64,000 bases of DNA, taken from the NCBI GenBank assembly GCA_013397865.1, contig VZTI01001657.1:62001-126000 (forward strand), read 5' to 3'. Both the position numbers and the translations under genes were made by a program. The notes beneath the pieces were generated by a model. That model was not told the DNA's origin and made no database searches. It saw only the letters and a list, made by a program, of their open reading frames with translations. Shown here piece after piece: positions 12,091 to 24,054 of the stretch (position 1 is its first letter; the number at the start of each line of letters is the position of its first letter). Source of the DNA: Struthidea cinerea. Its lineage: Eukaryota > Chordata > Aves > Passeriformes > Corcoracidae.

Positions 12091-14071
12091 TGCATTCTAC
12101 AATCTGATTTTATTCTTAGACAGTTTATAAAGAGTTAATAAATGCTTACTAGAGGTGAAAAAGACGTATAAGCCTTGCAGTAACAAGTCATATCAAAGCT
12201 TCTAGCATGTCAAGATGAGGTGTAATGCATGGTTTTTAATAGTGGTTAGCAACCTATTGACTGACTGGATTTTAAAACTATTGATTATTTATTACAACTT
12301 TTATTAATCATTTAGTTTTACTAACCATTTAATAACTTTCCATTCGCTCTTTTTAAAGTGAAATGTGATATAAAATCATACTTCCCATGAACATAAAGAA
12401 ACCAAGGTAAAGGCAGAATATTAGAGTCTGGCTAATGTATGAAAATATTGAGTTTTTATTATTCTTTTTTTGTGTCTCAGTCTTGCTATACCAAGATGTG
12501 TAGGCCTGATTAAGTTTAACTCACACAAATATTTATTAGGTATACAAGCACGTTTCAGTCTTTGAATTTATAAAATTTAAATTGTCCCCAGAAATTTTTC
12601 AAGAACCCAATTTTACAAGGGATTTAAAGAATTCTCCCCAGGCATAAAAACTTGGTTAAAAATCTAGGGTGTGATCCTTTTCTTTAAATGCTAAGACAGA
12701 TATTTCTTGCATTTAGGCAAAAAAAAAAAAATAGCTCTGCTATTTAACCAAATACATTTGATTACTGTTCCAAGAGGAGTTGTTTATAAGCACACGAAGA
12801 GCACAAACTGATGCTGGGCCTAATTTAATGGGAAGCTGCTGTACAGTCCTTTTGTTAACTTTATAAAAACATTTGTTAAGAAGGACCTCTAGTGGGTCAT
12901 CTGGTTCAGCAGCCACAGTGTAGCTATTTGTGTTGAATTCCTACTGGATTGAAGGGTAGAAGGGTTGAAGGACAAAAAGCACAGAGGTGAGGCTGAACTG
13001 CTTGCCCACCCTACCCCTTCTCCCTCTCCAGCTCTGCTGTTGTGGGCACAAAGGTTTGCCTGCAAACGTGTTCTCCAGCCTGAAGCTCTTCTCTGACATT
13101 GTTTTAGATGACGTTGATTCAGTCTCAGAAGTAGAGACGTAGACTCAGTAATAGCTTGCTTTCCATTTGATGGTATTCAGGTAGCAATAGTACAAAGTTA
13201 AAATTCTTTAACTCACTTTCATTCCCCACAAAAATAAACAGAGTGATAGAAATATCCTCAGTTGGCCAGGCTAAGGCCTGAATGAATATTTGGAGAAGGA
13301 GAAGGTCTTTCTGCCATTGTCAAGAGTTGTCCTCGCATGGGGGGAGTTTGACTATGCGTGTTTGTCATCTTGTGTCCTGGCTGCTCTGCTCTGCTCTGCT
13401 CTGGGGTGCAGGAAAGGTCTATTCTGCCCTGACTGTCTCCCACTGGCTCCCCTTTAGGGCTTGATTTTCAGGCCATGTAGGAAGGAGACCTTTTCCATGT
13501 GGATGAAGTGCACCACGGACTGCAATTATATATGTGGGAAGACTTCTCTCCTTTGCAGCTCCTACTGCTCATAGTGGTGGCTTCATGCCTTTCTCTGCCA
13601 ACAGGTTGCTAGAATCCTCACCAGACTTTGTAGGCATGTGGGATATTTCTTTCCTACCTCTCTGCACTCATCTGGAAGATGAGTGTGCACTCCACAGCCA
13701 GTGAGCCATTCTGCCACTGCAGGCTCAAATAAATAGCCCTACATCATGTTTCCTTCAACAGTAAATGCTGCAGTATATAAGCACGTTGCTCAGCAGTCAT
13801 AGTGTAGCTCATAGAAACCCCTCATTGATTCACAGTGTCCTGGTGTGGCTGCCATGAACATAAACCCAAGCTTTGCTCTGCTTTTCCACAGCACTGTGAT
13901 GAGTTTAAAAGAGTCTTGTTTCAACAGTTGGTATAAAGCATCCTTCTAGGACAAGGAAATTCCTGTGTGCCAAATCAGAAGGTCTGATTGAGGTGGCAAA
14001 TTTTTTTAACAGCAGCAAAAGCAGCAACTGTAGAATTGATAGGCAGAAATCCCACCACAACTACCACTATT
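12091..14071. other. non-coding unique DNA, no gene seen
   Basis: No gene recognised. A CTGCT pentamer repeat lies at 13381-13403. The bases around 12880-12925 faintly recall CR1 3' UTR but are too short to call. Confidence 0.7.
13381..13403. repeat. CTGCT pentanucleotide repeat
   Basis: Four exact CTGCT units plus a partial one. Confidence 0.9.
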
Positions 14072-14660
14072 TGTCATGGTTTAACTCCAGATGAGGACTA
14101 AGCCCCAGCCAGGCACCTGCTTGGCTCCCTTCCCCTGGTGGGATGTGAGCAAGAATTGGAAGAATAAAAGTGAGTGAACTCTTGCGTTGAGATACAGACA
14201 GTTTAATAAATAAAACAAAAGCCACACACACAAGCAAAGCAAAACAAGGAGGTCATGCACTACTTCCTATGGTCAAGTAGGTGTTCAGCCACCCCAGGAA
14301 AGCAGGACTCTAGCACAAGTAACAGTGACTTGGGAAGACAAAAGCTGTCACTCTGAATATTCCCTGGTTCCTTCTCCTGTCCCCAGGCCTATATGCTGGG
14401 CATGATGCAATATGGTACAGTATATCCCTATCAGGGTCACGTGTCCCAGCTGTGTCCTCTCCCACCTCCTAGTGCATCCCTAGCTTACTCGCTGTTGGGG
14501 CGGTATGAGAAGAAAAGCCCTTGAGTGTGTGTAAGCGCTGCTCAGCAGTAGCAAGAACATCCCTGTGTTACTAACACTGCTTCCAGCACAAATCCAAAAC
14601 ACAGCCCCATACCAGCCACTGTGAAGAAAAATTAACTCTATCCTAGCCAAAACCAGCACA
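14072..14660 (-). mobile_element. solo LTR, avian ERVL type
   Basis: The block is bounded by TG and CA. On the minus strand it starts TGTGCTGGTTTTGGCTAGGA and ends TTAAACCATGACA, the termini I know from the abundant ERVL-class LTRs of songbird genomes (TguERVL2-like). In that orientation a degraded TATA-like CATATAGG lies near 14389-14398 and an ATTAAA poly(A) signal at 14202-14207, in the right order for U3-R-U5. No gag, pol or env sequence flanks it, so it is a solo LTR left by recombination. The flanking 5 bases (CTATT and TCATT) agree only partly, so the target duplication is eroded. The family name is from memory; the LTR call is firm. Confidence 0.85.
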
Positions 14661-16763
14661 TCATTTTAGTTTGAGATCCTGGACTTAGAAAAATGTCTGG
14701 AGTCTTTTACTTTCCTTTTCAGTGTAATTTCCAGTCTCTTAAGACTCCAAGCCACTATTTTGCCAAGTCAAGAAGGAAGACTAATGTTGATTTCCTTAAC
14801 AGTGCTTCCAACATCATGCTTGCTGAAGAGAATATCCATGTAAGAGACAGCTTTAATGCATGATACTTTTAATGCAATACTAGTCTTTGACCAGAAGGGA
14901 GTTATGGAACAATTTCACCGTGAGGTACTTATCCCGCTGTACACCTCAATTCATCAAAAAATCCTGAGGTGTGGAATGCTCTTAGTGGACTTTATCTGAG
15001 CTAAACTTTGCAGGATTGGTCCTCTAGCTTATGGGAGAATACAGCCTGCAGGGTCAGAGAGAGACACAATTACGTAACTTGATGAAAAATGGTGGTGAAG
15101 AGAGGTGGCTTCCTGAAAAGGATGGCTCTGACAGTTTAACAGAAAAACAAAACCCCACTGCTTCCCTGCTCTTACTAGGTTATGGTTCAGCTGCTTTGGC
15201 CTTAGCAGCAGTCTACATGGAGCTCCCTGTCAGTTGCCGTGTCACATCTCATTCACTTCTGCATTGTGTCATTGCTGTCATGGAGAGAACAGGCAACTCG
15301 GAGAATTTCCTTTGCTGTTACCTGATATACCATTATTCACCTCTTATCATTTTAGCAAAGTAGTTACACTGCTGTCAGAGGTAATGGAGAGCATGCCGCT
15401 AAGAAAATTGGCTGTAATTTATTTATCAATTGTTTCTGCATACCACAAAAAGAGACCATCTACTTTACGGCTGGGTCTAAGGTATCTGAGAGCCCTTGAA
15501 GTTCATGGTTTTCCGGTATTCTAAGTTCTACTTATGGCTTTTCCTGTATATGACACACAACACCACCCCTGTGGTCTTCAAGGCTGATTTCTTCTTTGCT
15601 TTCTTTAGTCACAAATCATTCTGAGGCGTCCCTTAAGTGCATTTGTATTGTTAAGTGCACCGGCCTGATTTGGTGTTAATTCAATTTGAGTGCCCTTAAT
15701 ATCTTGCGGGAGTGAGGCAATGCATGAGAGCTGTACCTTGTAAAAACAGGTTCCAGGTCTGCCTGAGAGCAAAGCACCTTTCCCACAGCAATTTACCAAA
15801 GTTGCTGATAAAATTTTCATAAGGAAACCTTTTTAGTCTGACCCTATTGTGTTGTTCTACCATTAAGAGTTGGGGAACTGAGACTGTATTCTGGTGACAG
15901 TTTATCACTATCTCCATTATTTTAGCGTATAGACAGCCTACTGATGGGTCACAGCCTACATCCTGTCCTCTTACAGTGTGGAAATGGCTTTCAGAGCTGG
16001 AGCCCAGAGGCCCAAGAATGCCAGCTGCTGCATTCGTATGTCAATACAACTGAAGTGAACTCTAGATAAACCAGTCACCTCTAACCTTCAAATGATGAGG
16101 TATGGGACATTTTAGTGCATTTAGGGCCAAGCAAAAAGAAGAAAAAGCAGAAATAGGAATAGTTAGCCCTAAGGAATGTGTGGAAGGAACAACATCACAT
16201 TTTCATTAAAGAAATTACTAACAATCAAAGATGAAAAGCCAGTTTTAAAGTAACTGGGAAAAGCAAAGGCTCTCTTCCTACATGAGGACTAATTCTGCTG
16301 TCATATTTTACTGTAAATCCTAAACGGCTCCAGCATTAACTGAAAAAGTTTATCTTATAAAGGTGAGCCACTCTCTAGAACCAAGAAAAGTGCCCATCTG
16401 CCTGGCAGATTGCCGCTCTACACTACTTTCTCCCCATATACTCTGGAGAACAGGGAGCTGCAGCAAGGGAGTCTGAATGAAGGGTTCAGTTGCTGCACAT
16501 GTGATATTCCAGAACCTGTATGTTCTCTCATGCTGTATGAATACATTTTTTTCATCTGTTATAGAAAGCATAAACAAAGTTATGATACCTAGTATTTTGA
16601 AAGAAAACTGAGAGAACAAGAAATTTATGAAACAAACAAGGAAAAGAAGAAAGAAGATGCAAGAGAAACAGGTGATGAGAGATGGTAGAAAGAGAGGAAG
16701 AAAACAAAGGAGAAGGAATGAGGAAGAAGAAGAAAGAAAGATAATCAGAAAGTTATGAAAGTT
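14661..16763. other. non-coding unique DNA, no gene seen
   Basis: No exon, RNA gene or transposon recognised. Frames of 110 (+), 96 (+) and 89 (-) codons lack any family signature. From about 16620 the sequence becomes progressively purine-rich as it approaches the purine tract. Confidence 0.7.
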
Positions 16764-17452
16764 GAAGAAAGGAAAAGAGGAAGAAAGGAAAAGGAAAGGA
16801 AAGGAAGGAAGAAAGGAAGGAAGGAAGGGAGGGAGGGAGGGAGAAAGTGAGAAAGAAAAAGAAAGAAAGAGAGAGAGAGAAAGAGAAAGAGAGAAGGAAA
16901 GAAAGAAGGAAAGAAGGAAAGAGAGAAAGAAGGAAAGAAAGAAAGAAGGAAGGAAAGAAGGAAAGAAGGAGAAAGAAAGAAAGAAAGAAAGAGAAAGAAA
17001 GAGAAAGAAAGAGAAAGAAAGAGAAAGAAAGAGAAAGAAAGAGAAAGAAAGAGAAAGAAAGAGAAAGAAAGAGAAAGAAAGAGAAAGAAAGAGAAAGAAA
17101 GAGAAAGAAAGAGAAAGAAAGAGAAAGAAAGAGAAAGAAAGAGAAAGAAAGAGAAAGAAAGAGAAAGAAAGAGAAAGAAAGAGAAAGAAAGAGAAAGAAA
17201 GAGAAAGAAAGAGAAAGAAAGAGAAAGAAAGAGAAAGAAAGAGAAAGAAAGAGAAAGAAAGAGAAAGAAAGAGAAAGAAAGAGAAAGAAAGAGAAAGAAA
17301 GAGAAAGAAAGAGAAAGAAAGAGAAAGAAAGAGAAAGAAAGAGAAAGAAAGAGAAAGAAAGAGAAAGAAAGAGAAAGAAAGAGAAAGAAAGAGAAAGAAA
17401 GAGAAAGAAAGAAAGAAAGAAAAAGAAAGAAAGAGGGAGGAAGGAAGGGAAA
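16764..17452 (+). repeat. long polypurine tract (GAAA/GGAA family)
   Basis: Only A and G on the plus strand except for one T at 16848. The left third is a mixed GGAA, GGGA and GAAA tetramer region that grades into the perfect 10-mer array at 16991-17410. The right edge at 17453 is sharp. From 16849 to 17452 there are 604 purines without interruption. Such mirror-rich homopurine DNA can form intramolecular triplex (H-DNA) and is prone to length change. The two frames of more than 230 codons crossing it encode only K, E, R and G and are not genes. Confidence 0.97.
16991..17410 (+). repeat. perfect 10-bp tandem array, 42 copies
   Basis: The unit GAGAAAGAAA is repeated 42 times without a single mismatch, filling 420 bases. 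It is flanked by plain GAAA units on both sides, so the array probably grew from a GAAA microsatellite by amplification of a ten-base variant. The complete lack of variation suggests recent expansion. The true copy number may differ from the assembled one. Confidence 0.97.
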
Positions 17453-17691
17453 TTACCTCAGAGATTTACACTGAATTTAATGGAGGCTGAAATGAAAGTT
17501 TGGGAGTTTAGCCAGTGTGGCATGGGTCTTCAGCACAAGTACTAAATGATTAGGCTAGATGGCTTGATTATAAGGAGCATCTTTTGTAACTTAGCACACA
17601 ATGATAAATCTGTTTCACTCTAAATTGCCTTTGGGAGTCTTGTCCTCCTTACCAGCATGACTTACTCTCACTTGCTGGTGGGCAAAAACTT

Positions 17692-17754
17692 TGATCCTGT
17701 GTCCCATGGAAGTCAATGGGAGCACTGCCTTTGACATCAATGAGTGCTGGATCA
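17692..17754. repeat. imperfect inverted repeat, possible ancient MITE
   Basis: Left arm 17692-17716 (TGATCC...GAAGTCAA) and right arm 17731-17754 (TTGACATCAA...GGATCA) are imperfect reverse complements around a 14-base centre. The GAAGTCAATGGGAGC core recurs in old repeats I associate with archosaur and turtle genomes. The family name is uncertain. Confidence 0.4.
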
Positions 17755-20121
17755 CACGCCAGGTGAAAAACAATAGCTTTGCTTCTAGTCGGACCAAATG
17801 GATGAATAAATCAGAGCCTTGCGTGTGTGGAATCAGGACTGGTTGTGTGTGTTTCTTGCAGAGGAGTCTTACAGTCCAAGTATGTGTGACCAAGGCAATC
17901 TGACTAATTATTGGATAATGCTTGAGGCAAGCATAGAGTTACAGATACCAGCTAGATAACTGTGTTATAGAGGAATTTATAATAACTTTGAGCATCAGCC
18001 TCTTGATCTTCAGGGGTATTCAAAGAAGAGAGAGATAAGGCAATTCTTTTTATGTCTTATTAAGAGAAAGAGACAGCAAATACTTATATATGTTTCTCTC
18101 TCTAGCATTCAGTATTATGCTCTAACGCTGTGTTCCATTTCCAATTACTTTTGAAGAATTATGGAAGTTTTCATAAAAAAGAACTGGCTGCATTTAATAT
18201 TGCATACTTGCCCTTCAACAAATGGCAGAGCTTGAACGGCATCACTGTGTTAGGGGTCTGCAAACTACCCTGTCACATATAAACGAGGCAGAAGTGGCAA
18301 AGGGCAGAGTAAGCACCATGATAGGCCCTGTGTGTCTGTGTCCTGCTCTGCTTTGTTTCCCTGCACCACTGAGGTCAGTCACAAAGCTGGTACTGCAGGG
18401 TGCTGTGGAAGTGCTGGGCCACCTGAGAAAAGTGCCTGCAAGCCTGATTCAACCTCAGCGTTTTTGTTCTGTGGTTTATGTTGGTGCTTCAAGCTACCCA
18501 GTCTCCTCACAGCTTTTCCTGATTTCTGCATAATGCATTGTAACAAATTTTTGAGCGTGGAGTGAATGTAGTTTAACATATCCTTCCTATTCAAAACACA
18601 GGGAAAATTTTTCCACTTTTTTTCTCTTTTTTTTTTTTTCCCAAGCTCAGCTGAACATGGAGAATTAGTGATTTCAGAGAGGAGCCCTTGAGGATGTTCT
18701 GGACAACCTCCTGCAAGACAGGTTTCTTTGAACTGCAGTGATCAGATGTGGCTAGGGAGAGAAAGCCATGAAGGTACAGTGGCAGGTCCTGTGCCACAGC
18801 ACAGTGCAGCCAAAAACATGCAGTCCTTTAAGATACATAGGTAAATTCCACAACAGCAGCTGTAGCAACTCACTGTCAATGGGTTAGGAGGTTCTTTCTG
18901 ATGGATTAGCAGTAGGTCAAAAAATGGATAGAGGAAAGAGTTTCACTCTCTTGTTCTCACATTATAAAGCAATTTTAGGGACTCAGATGGTTATAGTTAT
19001 TGCAATAGGTCCTGAAATTTTTAAGAATTAATGTGTGAACATTATTTGCAGTGAATTTTAGGTGTGGAAAGTCTGTGTTGGCAGGATTTGTGCTACCCTT
19101 CAAACAAGAGAGAGGGAAGTCTGTGTGAGAGATGGGACACAGCACTGTTCTCTGGAGTCTTCCAGCATTGCTTTGCTTCCATCTAAGGATAAATAAATGC
19201 CTCTGTGTATGGTGTTTTTAGAGAGAAAGCTCCAGTTCAATCAGGCAAATAGTCTTTGACTTCCTAATCTAGTGAGAAATGGAAATGCTCTTCTCTTTCC
19301 CTTCCTCTTCATTAGTTTATGTACATCAGCTTCCATCATGTTTACCCGTGAAGAAGTGGTTTCAGCAGGACTGCTATCTTTGTAGTTTTTTTCTACAAAC
19401 ACTTCAAGCCCCGTTGTATAACTTAGATGGAAGTAAATAAGCATTCAAATGAAACAGAAAACCACAGGAGATCTTGCTGCCAGGACATAAGTTGTGTAGT
19501 CAGGAGAAAAATAGCCAAAATAAGAAGCTATGGGCCATGCCTCATGTTAACAGACGCAGGTGTTTCCCCTGACTATTTTGAAAAAAGGCCTCAGCCAAGC
19601 CCTCTCCACATGGCTTCAAGTGGGAATGCATCTTATTGCTCAAGATGCTAAAAAAATTGAGTGATTTACACTGTTCTAAACCTACTATGCACTTCCACCG
19701 TTAATCATACATAATCCACAACAATGGCACTCTCTTTGTGCACCACGTTGGAAGTATCTGTGTATCATATATTCAAATTAAATTGTGTGCTTGAGGGAGC
19801 TCGTGATCCCCAGCACACTTCTGTGGCAGCATGGTTTGCAGGCTCCGTACGCTGCTTGTGAACAATCTATTGTGTATGTGACGGCAAGCTTGAATCCCTG
19901 CCTGGGATTATCTGAAAACTCTGGAACTTGCCAGCAGGAAAATTTACAGCTAAACAATTATATTGTTGAAACTCTGACAAATCCACCCCAGTTTATGGCT
20001 TTGAAAATAGGGCTAGGTGTATGCAACTGAATATATTATACACTGTAACACAGCCTCCCGGGGGCTGCATTATAGAGTCTGTTTACTTTGACTGACACTT
20101 TTCATTTTTCTTTTCTTCCAG

Positions 20122-20178
20122 ACATTATTGCTGCAAATGATATCGCTGCTCAATATGGATTTTCTTCTCAAAAAACTG
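20122..20178 (+). other. possible cryptic exon after strong acceptor
   Basis: A long pyrimidine tract ends in TTTTCTTCCAG at 20111-20121, a good 3' splice site. A GT follows at 20179, giving a 57-nt candidate exon open in two of three phases. The donor GTTAGG is weak; another (TTAG followed by GTATTT) is at 20184. I do not recognise either peptide, so this may be a chance acceptor, a lncRNA exon or an unknown gene. Confidence 0.15.
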
Positions 20179-21088
20179 GTTAGGTATTTGGATAAACATC
20201 TTCTGAACAAGTTCTTTTATTATTATGTTGATGATTTTTGGAAGAAATCCAGCAATAATGCAATAGCCACCCAATACAATGTAAAAAGCATCAACCAGAC
20301 CTGCATTATATTGGTTTATCAGACTACACAGAGGTGGGATTTCCAGAACTTCTCTCCAATGGAAAGTAGTTCTAAAAATTCCAAAGCTGGACAGAAAGGA
20401 GAGCAGATATTCTTTTTTTCTACCCATCACTTCTCTATAAACACAACTTTACATCCCCCAAAATAAACTGGTGAGTTCCTGGCAAGGATGAAATGAATTT
20501 CATTCAAGCACAGAATGGCATTCATTTTACTTAAGCAGGCAGAGAAGTTATTGCAAAGTATAACTACTCAGAAAAAGGAAAATTTGTTCAAAAACCAATC
20601 ACAGTTTTTCCAGATAAAATCAGCATTGGGTCATGCAGAGTGGCAGCACTTTTTTCTTCATGCTGTATTGGTACCAGAAATTGGAAATTCACTACAGTTT
20701 TCCAGTTTCTTCAGAAATTCCAACATCTCTGAAGCTGAGTGCCAGAACAGATGGCAATGACTGGTGACTATGTTATGCACAGGTACATTAGTCTGAATAG
20801 TGCTGGTTTTTTTTTCTTGTTTTACCAGAGAAAAAGTAGAAGAGAAAAATTTCTTTTTGAAGTCATTCTCTGATTGGCAAATAAATCATCCTTCATCTCA
20901 CTCAGGAAGGACCAAAGAGCACCTTTTAGATAAAGAGACGGCTGAGAGATGGCAGTTTTATCAATGTGGGCTTGAGTTGTAAAACACAAAGTATACCTTT
21001 TAAGTATAATTTTATGAACAGAAAAAGTATATTTTGGTCTGATGCATGAATCTTTTATCTACCTTACTCCTGCCATTTGTATTTCCTG

Positions 21089-21111
21089 CCATTTGGGAAT
21101 ATCCCAAATGG
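21089..21111. repeat. perfect short palindrome, 3-nt loop
   Basis: Arms CCATTTGGGA (21089-21098) and TCCCAAATGG (21102-21111) pair perfectly around ATA. An 11-base direct repeat of TCCTGCCATTT lies just upstream and overlaps the left arm. Confidence 0.9.
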
Positions 21112-24028
21112 TCTCTGCTTCTCTTTGTTGTTTTATAATTCCTTTTGTATGGCAGCCAATGCTAACATTTCTTTCTGAGTGCGAAAGTTGCTTATGGTTT
21201 TGATGTACATGTACTGTACAGTCCTTGCCAAGTACTTGGGGTGGACAATGTGCTTTCCGAGTTCATTAAGAAGAAAATTTGACCTTGTTCACCTTGAGAA
21301 GAGATAATTTCTGTGTTGAGGTCTTGCAGGACGTGAGAAATGCAGAAAAGCTGTTGAAGCAGAGGGCCAATGAACTCTCATAATAAACTTAAAGTTTTCT
21401 AGTGCCTTCACAAGTACCAGTAATGGCCCTTGCTGTGCAGCACATGAGGAAAAAAAGAATGCTGCATGGTGGCCTGGGCTCCACCTAGACACCGAAAAAC
21501 CTGCTGTGATTTTTTCAGAAGGTGCTCAGAATGGGTCTCAGAGAAGCCTCAGTGCCACCTGCTTCCTATGCTGTGGTGTAGCTCTTGCTCTGGTATGGAA
21601 AGTAGAGATGACATGGGCTCATTTATTTTCCCCTTGTCTTGTCACTCTAGCTCACTGTGTGCAAGCTCTCTCTGGTTGAATACCAGCAGCATGCTCTGAT
21701 CTGAGACAATGTAGCCATAGGGCTGAGGACACTGCTCTCTGGACTAAGGGTGTTCCCAGTCCTGTATTGTTACACCCCCACGGAATTTTTCCCATCATTG
21801 GGGAATCCCAAGAAATTAACTTGGAGCAACACTGGTACAAATGCAGCACATGAAAAAGCTCACATTTCTTTATTTTCCTGAATTTATGGGGTTTTTTAAT
21901 GCCTTTTAGTGTAAATGGGACTAGAGATTTAGGCAATAGGTAGCATCTTGTACATAAAAAGGTATAAGCATGTTATGCAGTCACCCCATATTCATCTTTA
22001 CTAGAGATCATCAAAACATGGAAGGAGAGAACAAGGGGAAAGTCACTCAATGATCTTTTTTTGCAGTGCTTCAACTTATTTATTGCAACATGATAATTTT
22101 CAAGGCTAGCCATGCATTCAGAGCTGTCCCTACCCTTGACCAGTTTGTGCTAAATCTGGCTGACCCTTTGCTGAGGACTGAAAAGAGAAAGGAACTAAGT
22201 ACTTCCTGTGGCAGAAGTGGCTTCCATTTTTGGCTTAAAGATTGAGCAAAATAAACACAGGCTTTGCAGTAAAGAACTGTTTCACCTAAGAATATTTTAC
22301 TGTCTCAGTGCTCTGCACTCCAACATTGCGAGCAGCACAGATAATTTACTTCGTTCTGGAAGGAAGGATGAAGTTGTAGGGGAACTGAGTAAACTTGTCT
22401 GCTTGAGAGAAGTATATAGTTTGCTGACTGACCCTGATAATATTTTTTTTTAGGGTTTTCCTTGAAATTTTCATTTTGGGAAAAAAGTGAAGGTACACAG
22501 CTGCAAAAGGAGACAAGTACTCCCACTCATTCTTAATTTCCAGCCACCTCAGATTCTCTACCCTGTTTCCTTTTTGCAACTTCAATCAGTAGAAGGATGG
22601 AAGATGGAAGTAGGGGCTGTATGCAGCTATCATTTTTTGTGCCTCCACTTCCTAGAACCCACAGAAGCTCAAGCTCCATGACTGAGTGGAATCAAAAGGG
22701 GCCCAGTCATCCCTGCGGTGGTTTTCTATTTTGTATATGCAATTTATGGGAACAGCTAGCAGCAGACACAGATACTGTGGTGATCTGCTGAGAGTGTGTC
22801 TGAATAGTGTCTTACTTTCAATGTAGTCCTGAGCAAGAGGCTATGGAGAATCTACTAGGACCTAGACAGTATTTAAAACCTGCCACTCACCCCAGAAAGA
22901 TACTGCTCACTTCGAGATCCCATGTCAGCTCCTTAAATCAAACCCTTCAGACTCAGGAATGAAGTAAATAAATTATAAGCTCTATTGATTGTGTCTGCTG
23001 TGTGAATGTTCTTTAGCATTGACTTAACCGTTCAAACCATTGTCCCAACATGGATCAGGCTCCCCGTAAAACCCGAAATGGCTGCTCAGGGGGGAGCAAA
23101 AATGTTTTCTTTCGTTGATCCAAGATTCTGTCAGGGAGGGGTTTGATCTCTACAACTTTACAACATCCATATGGTCGGGAATGAATTAGTTGGCTGCTTT
23201 GCCTGGGGTATGGGATCAGAGTCTTAGATTGGACAGAAGCCACTGTGATACAGGCTTTTCTTTTTTCTTTTTTTTTTTTTTAATATGTATTACTGAATTT
23301 CTCTGGATTTTTGGAGCCATGGCCCCAGTTTGTCCCTTACTTGGTATCTTGGTCTGTTATCCCATCTGAATGACTCTGTTGACTTCAACTAAATCACTGG
23401 TATAAATGCATCTTAGATTTTTCTTCCAGCTAATGGAGATAGTGCTGGTGATTGCTGGTTAGGGGTTATTTTGGGGGAAGGGATTGTTTTTGCTTCTGCT
23501 TTAAAACAAGGAGGTGTGGTAAATCACAGGCATCTTTCTTGGGATGGAGATAATATATCACTCTTCCCAGGTGAAATCTTTTATTTATGCCTCGGGATTC
23601 CATTTCATTGAGGAAAGGTATGTTCTTTCGACTTCAGCCAGGCTGCACTTTAGCAAGTGATTCAAATCAAGCTGACACTTATTAGTGAGCATGCTGAACA
23701 CTTTGCTCCCAGGCACTTCACTGTGCTGCCACCATTCTCCATTCTTCACAGATGTTTGTTCTCCTTAGGTTTCATCTGGAAGCAAAATCACCGCTTGCTC
23801 TTCATGTCAGTGGGAAGTCGACTGCAAAGAGCAGCTTGATTTTGGAGACAATGGATCACTCCCACCAGTTAAAAAAAAAAAAAGAAAAACAAAAAGAAAA
23901 TGAAGGGGAGATGAAATAATACACTCACGGATCAGCTATAATATACTCCCAAATCAGATTGAGCTCATTCTTCTGGTCTGAAAGTGACCAAGCAAACTTT
24001 TTATTATCATTTATTATGTGTTGAGCCC

Positions 24029-24054
24029 TGTTCTGTGTTCTGTTACACAGAACA
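24029..24054. repeat. short inverted repeat
   Basis: TGTTCTGTG (24029-24037) and CACAGAACA (24046-24054) are perfect complements around an 8-base loop. No U tract follows, so it is not a terminator-like structure. Confidence 0.8.

Noticed and set aside
12880..12925. Possible CR1 3' UTR trace (GGTCATCTGGTTCAGCAGCC)
   Set aside because: Too short and lacks the octamer tail.
16762..17545. Open frames of 242 and 232 codons made of Lys, Glu, Arg and Gly
   Set aside because: They are translations of the purine repeat in two frames. A stop-free purine array gives such frames automatically, and the sequence has no other gene feature.
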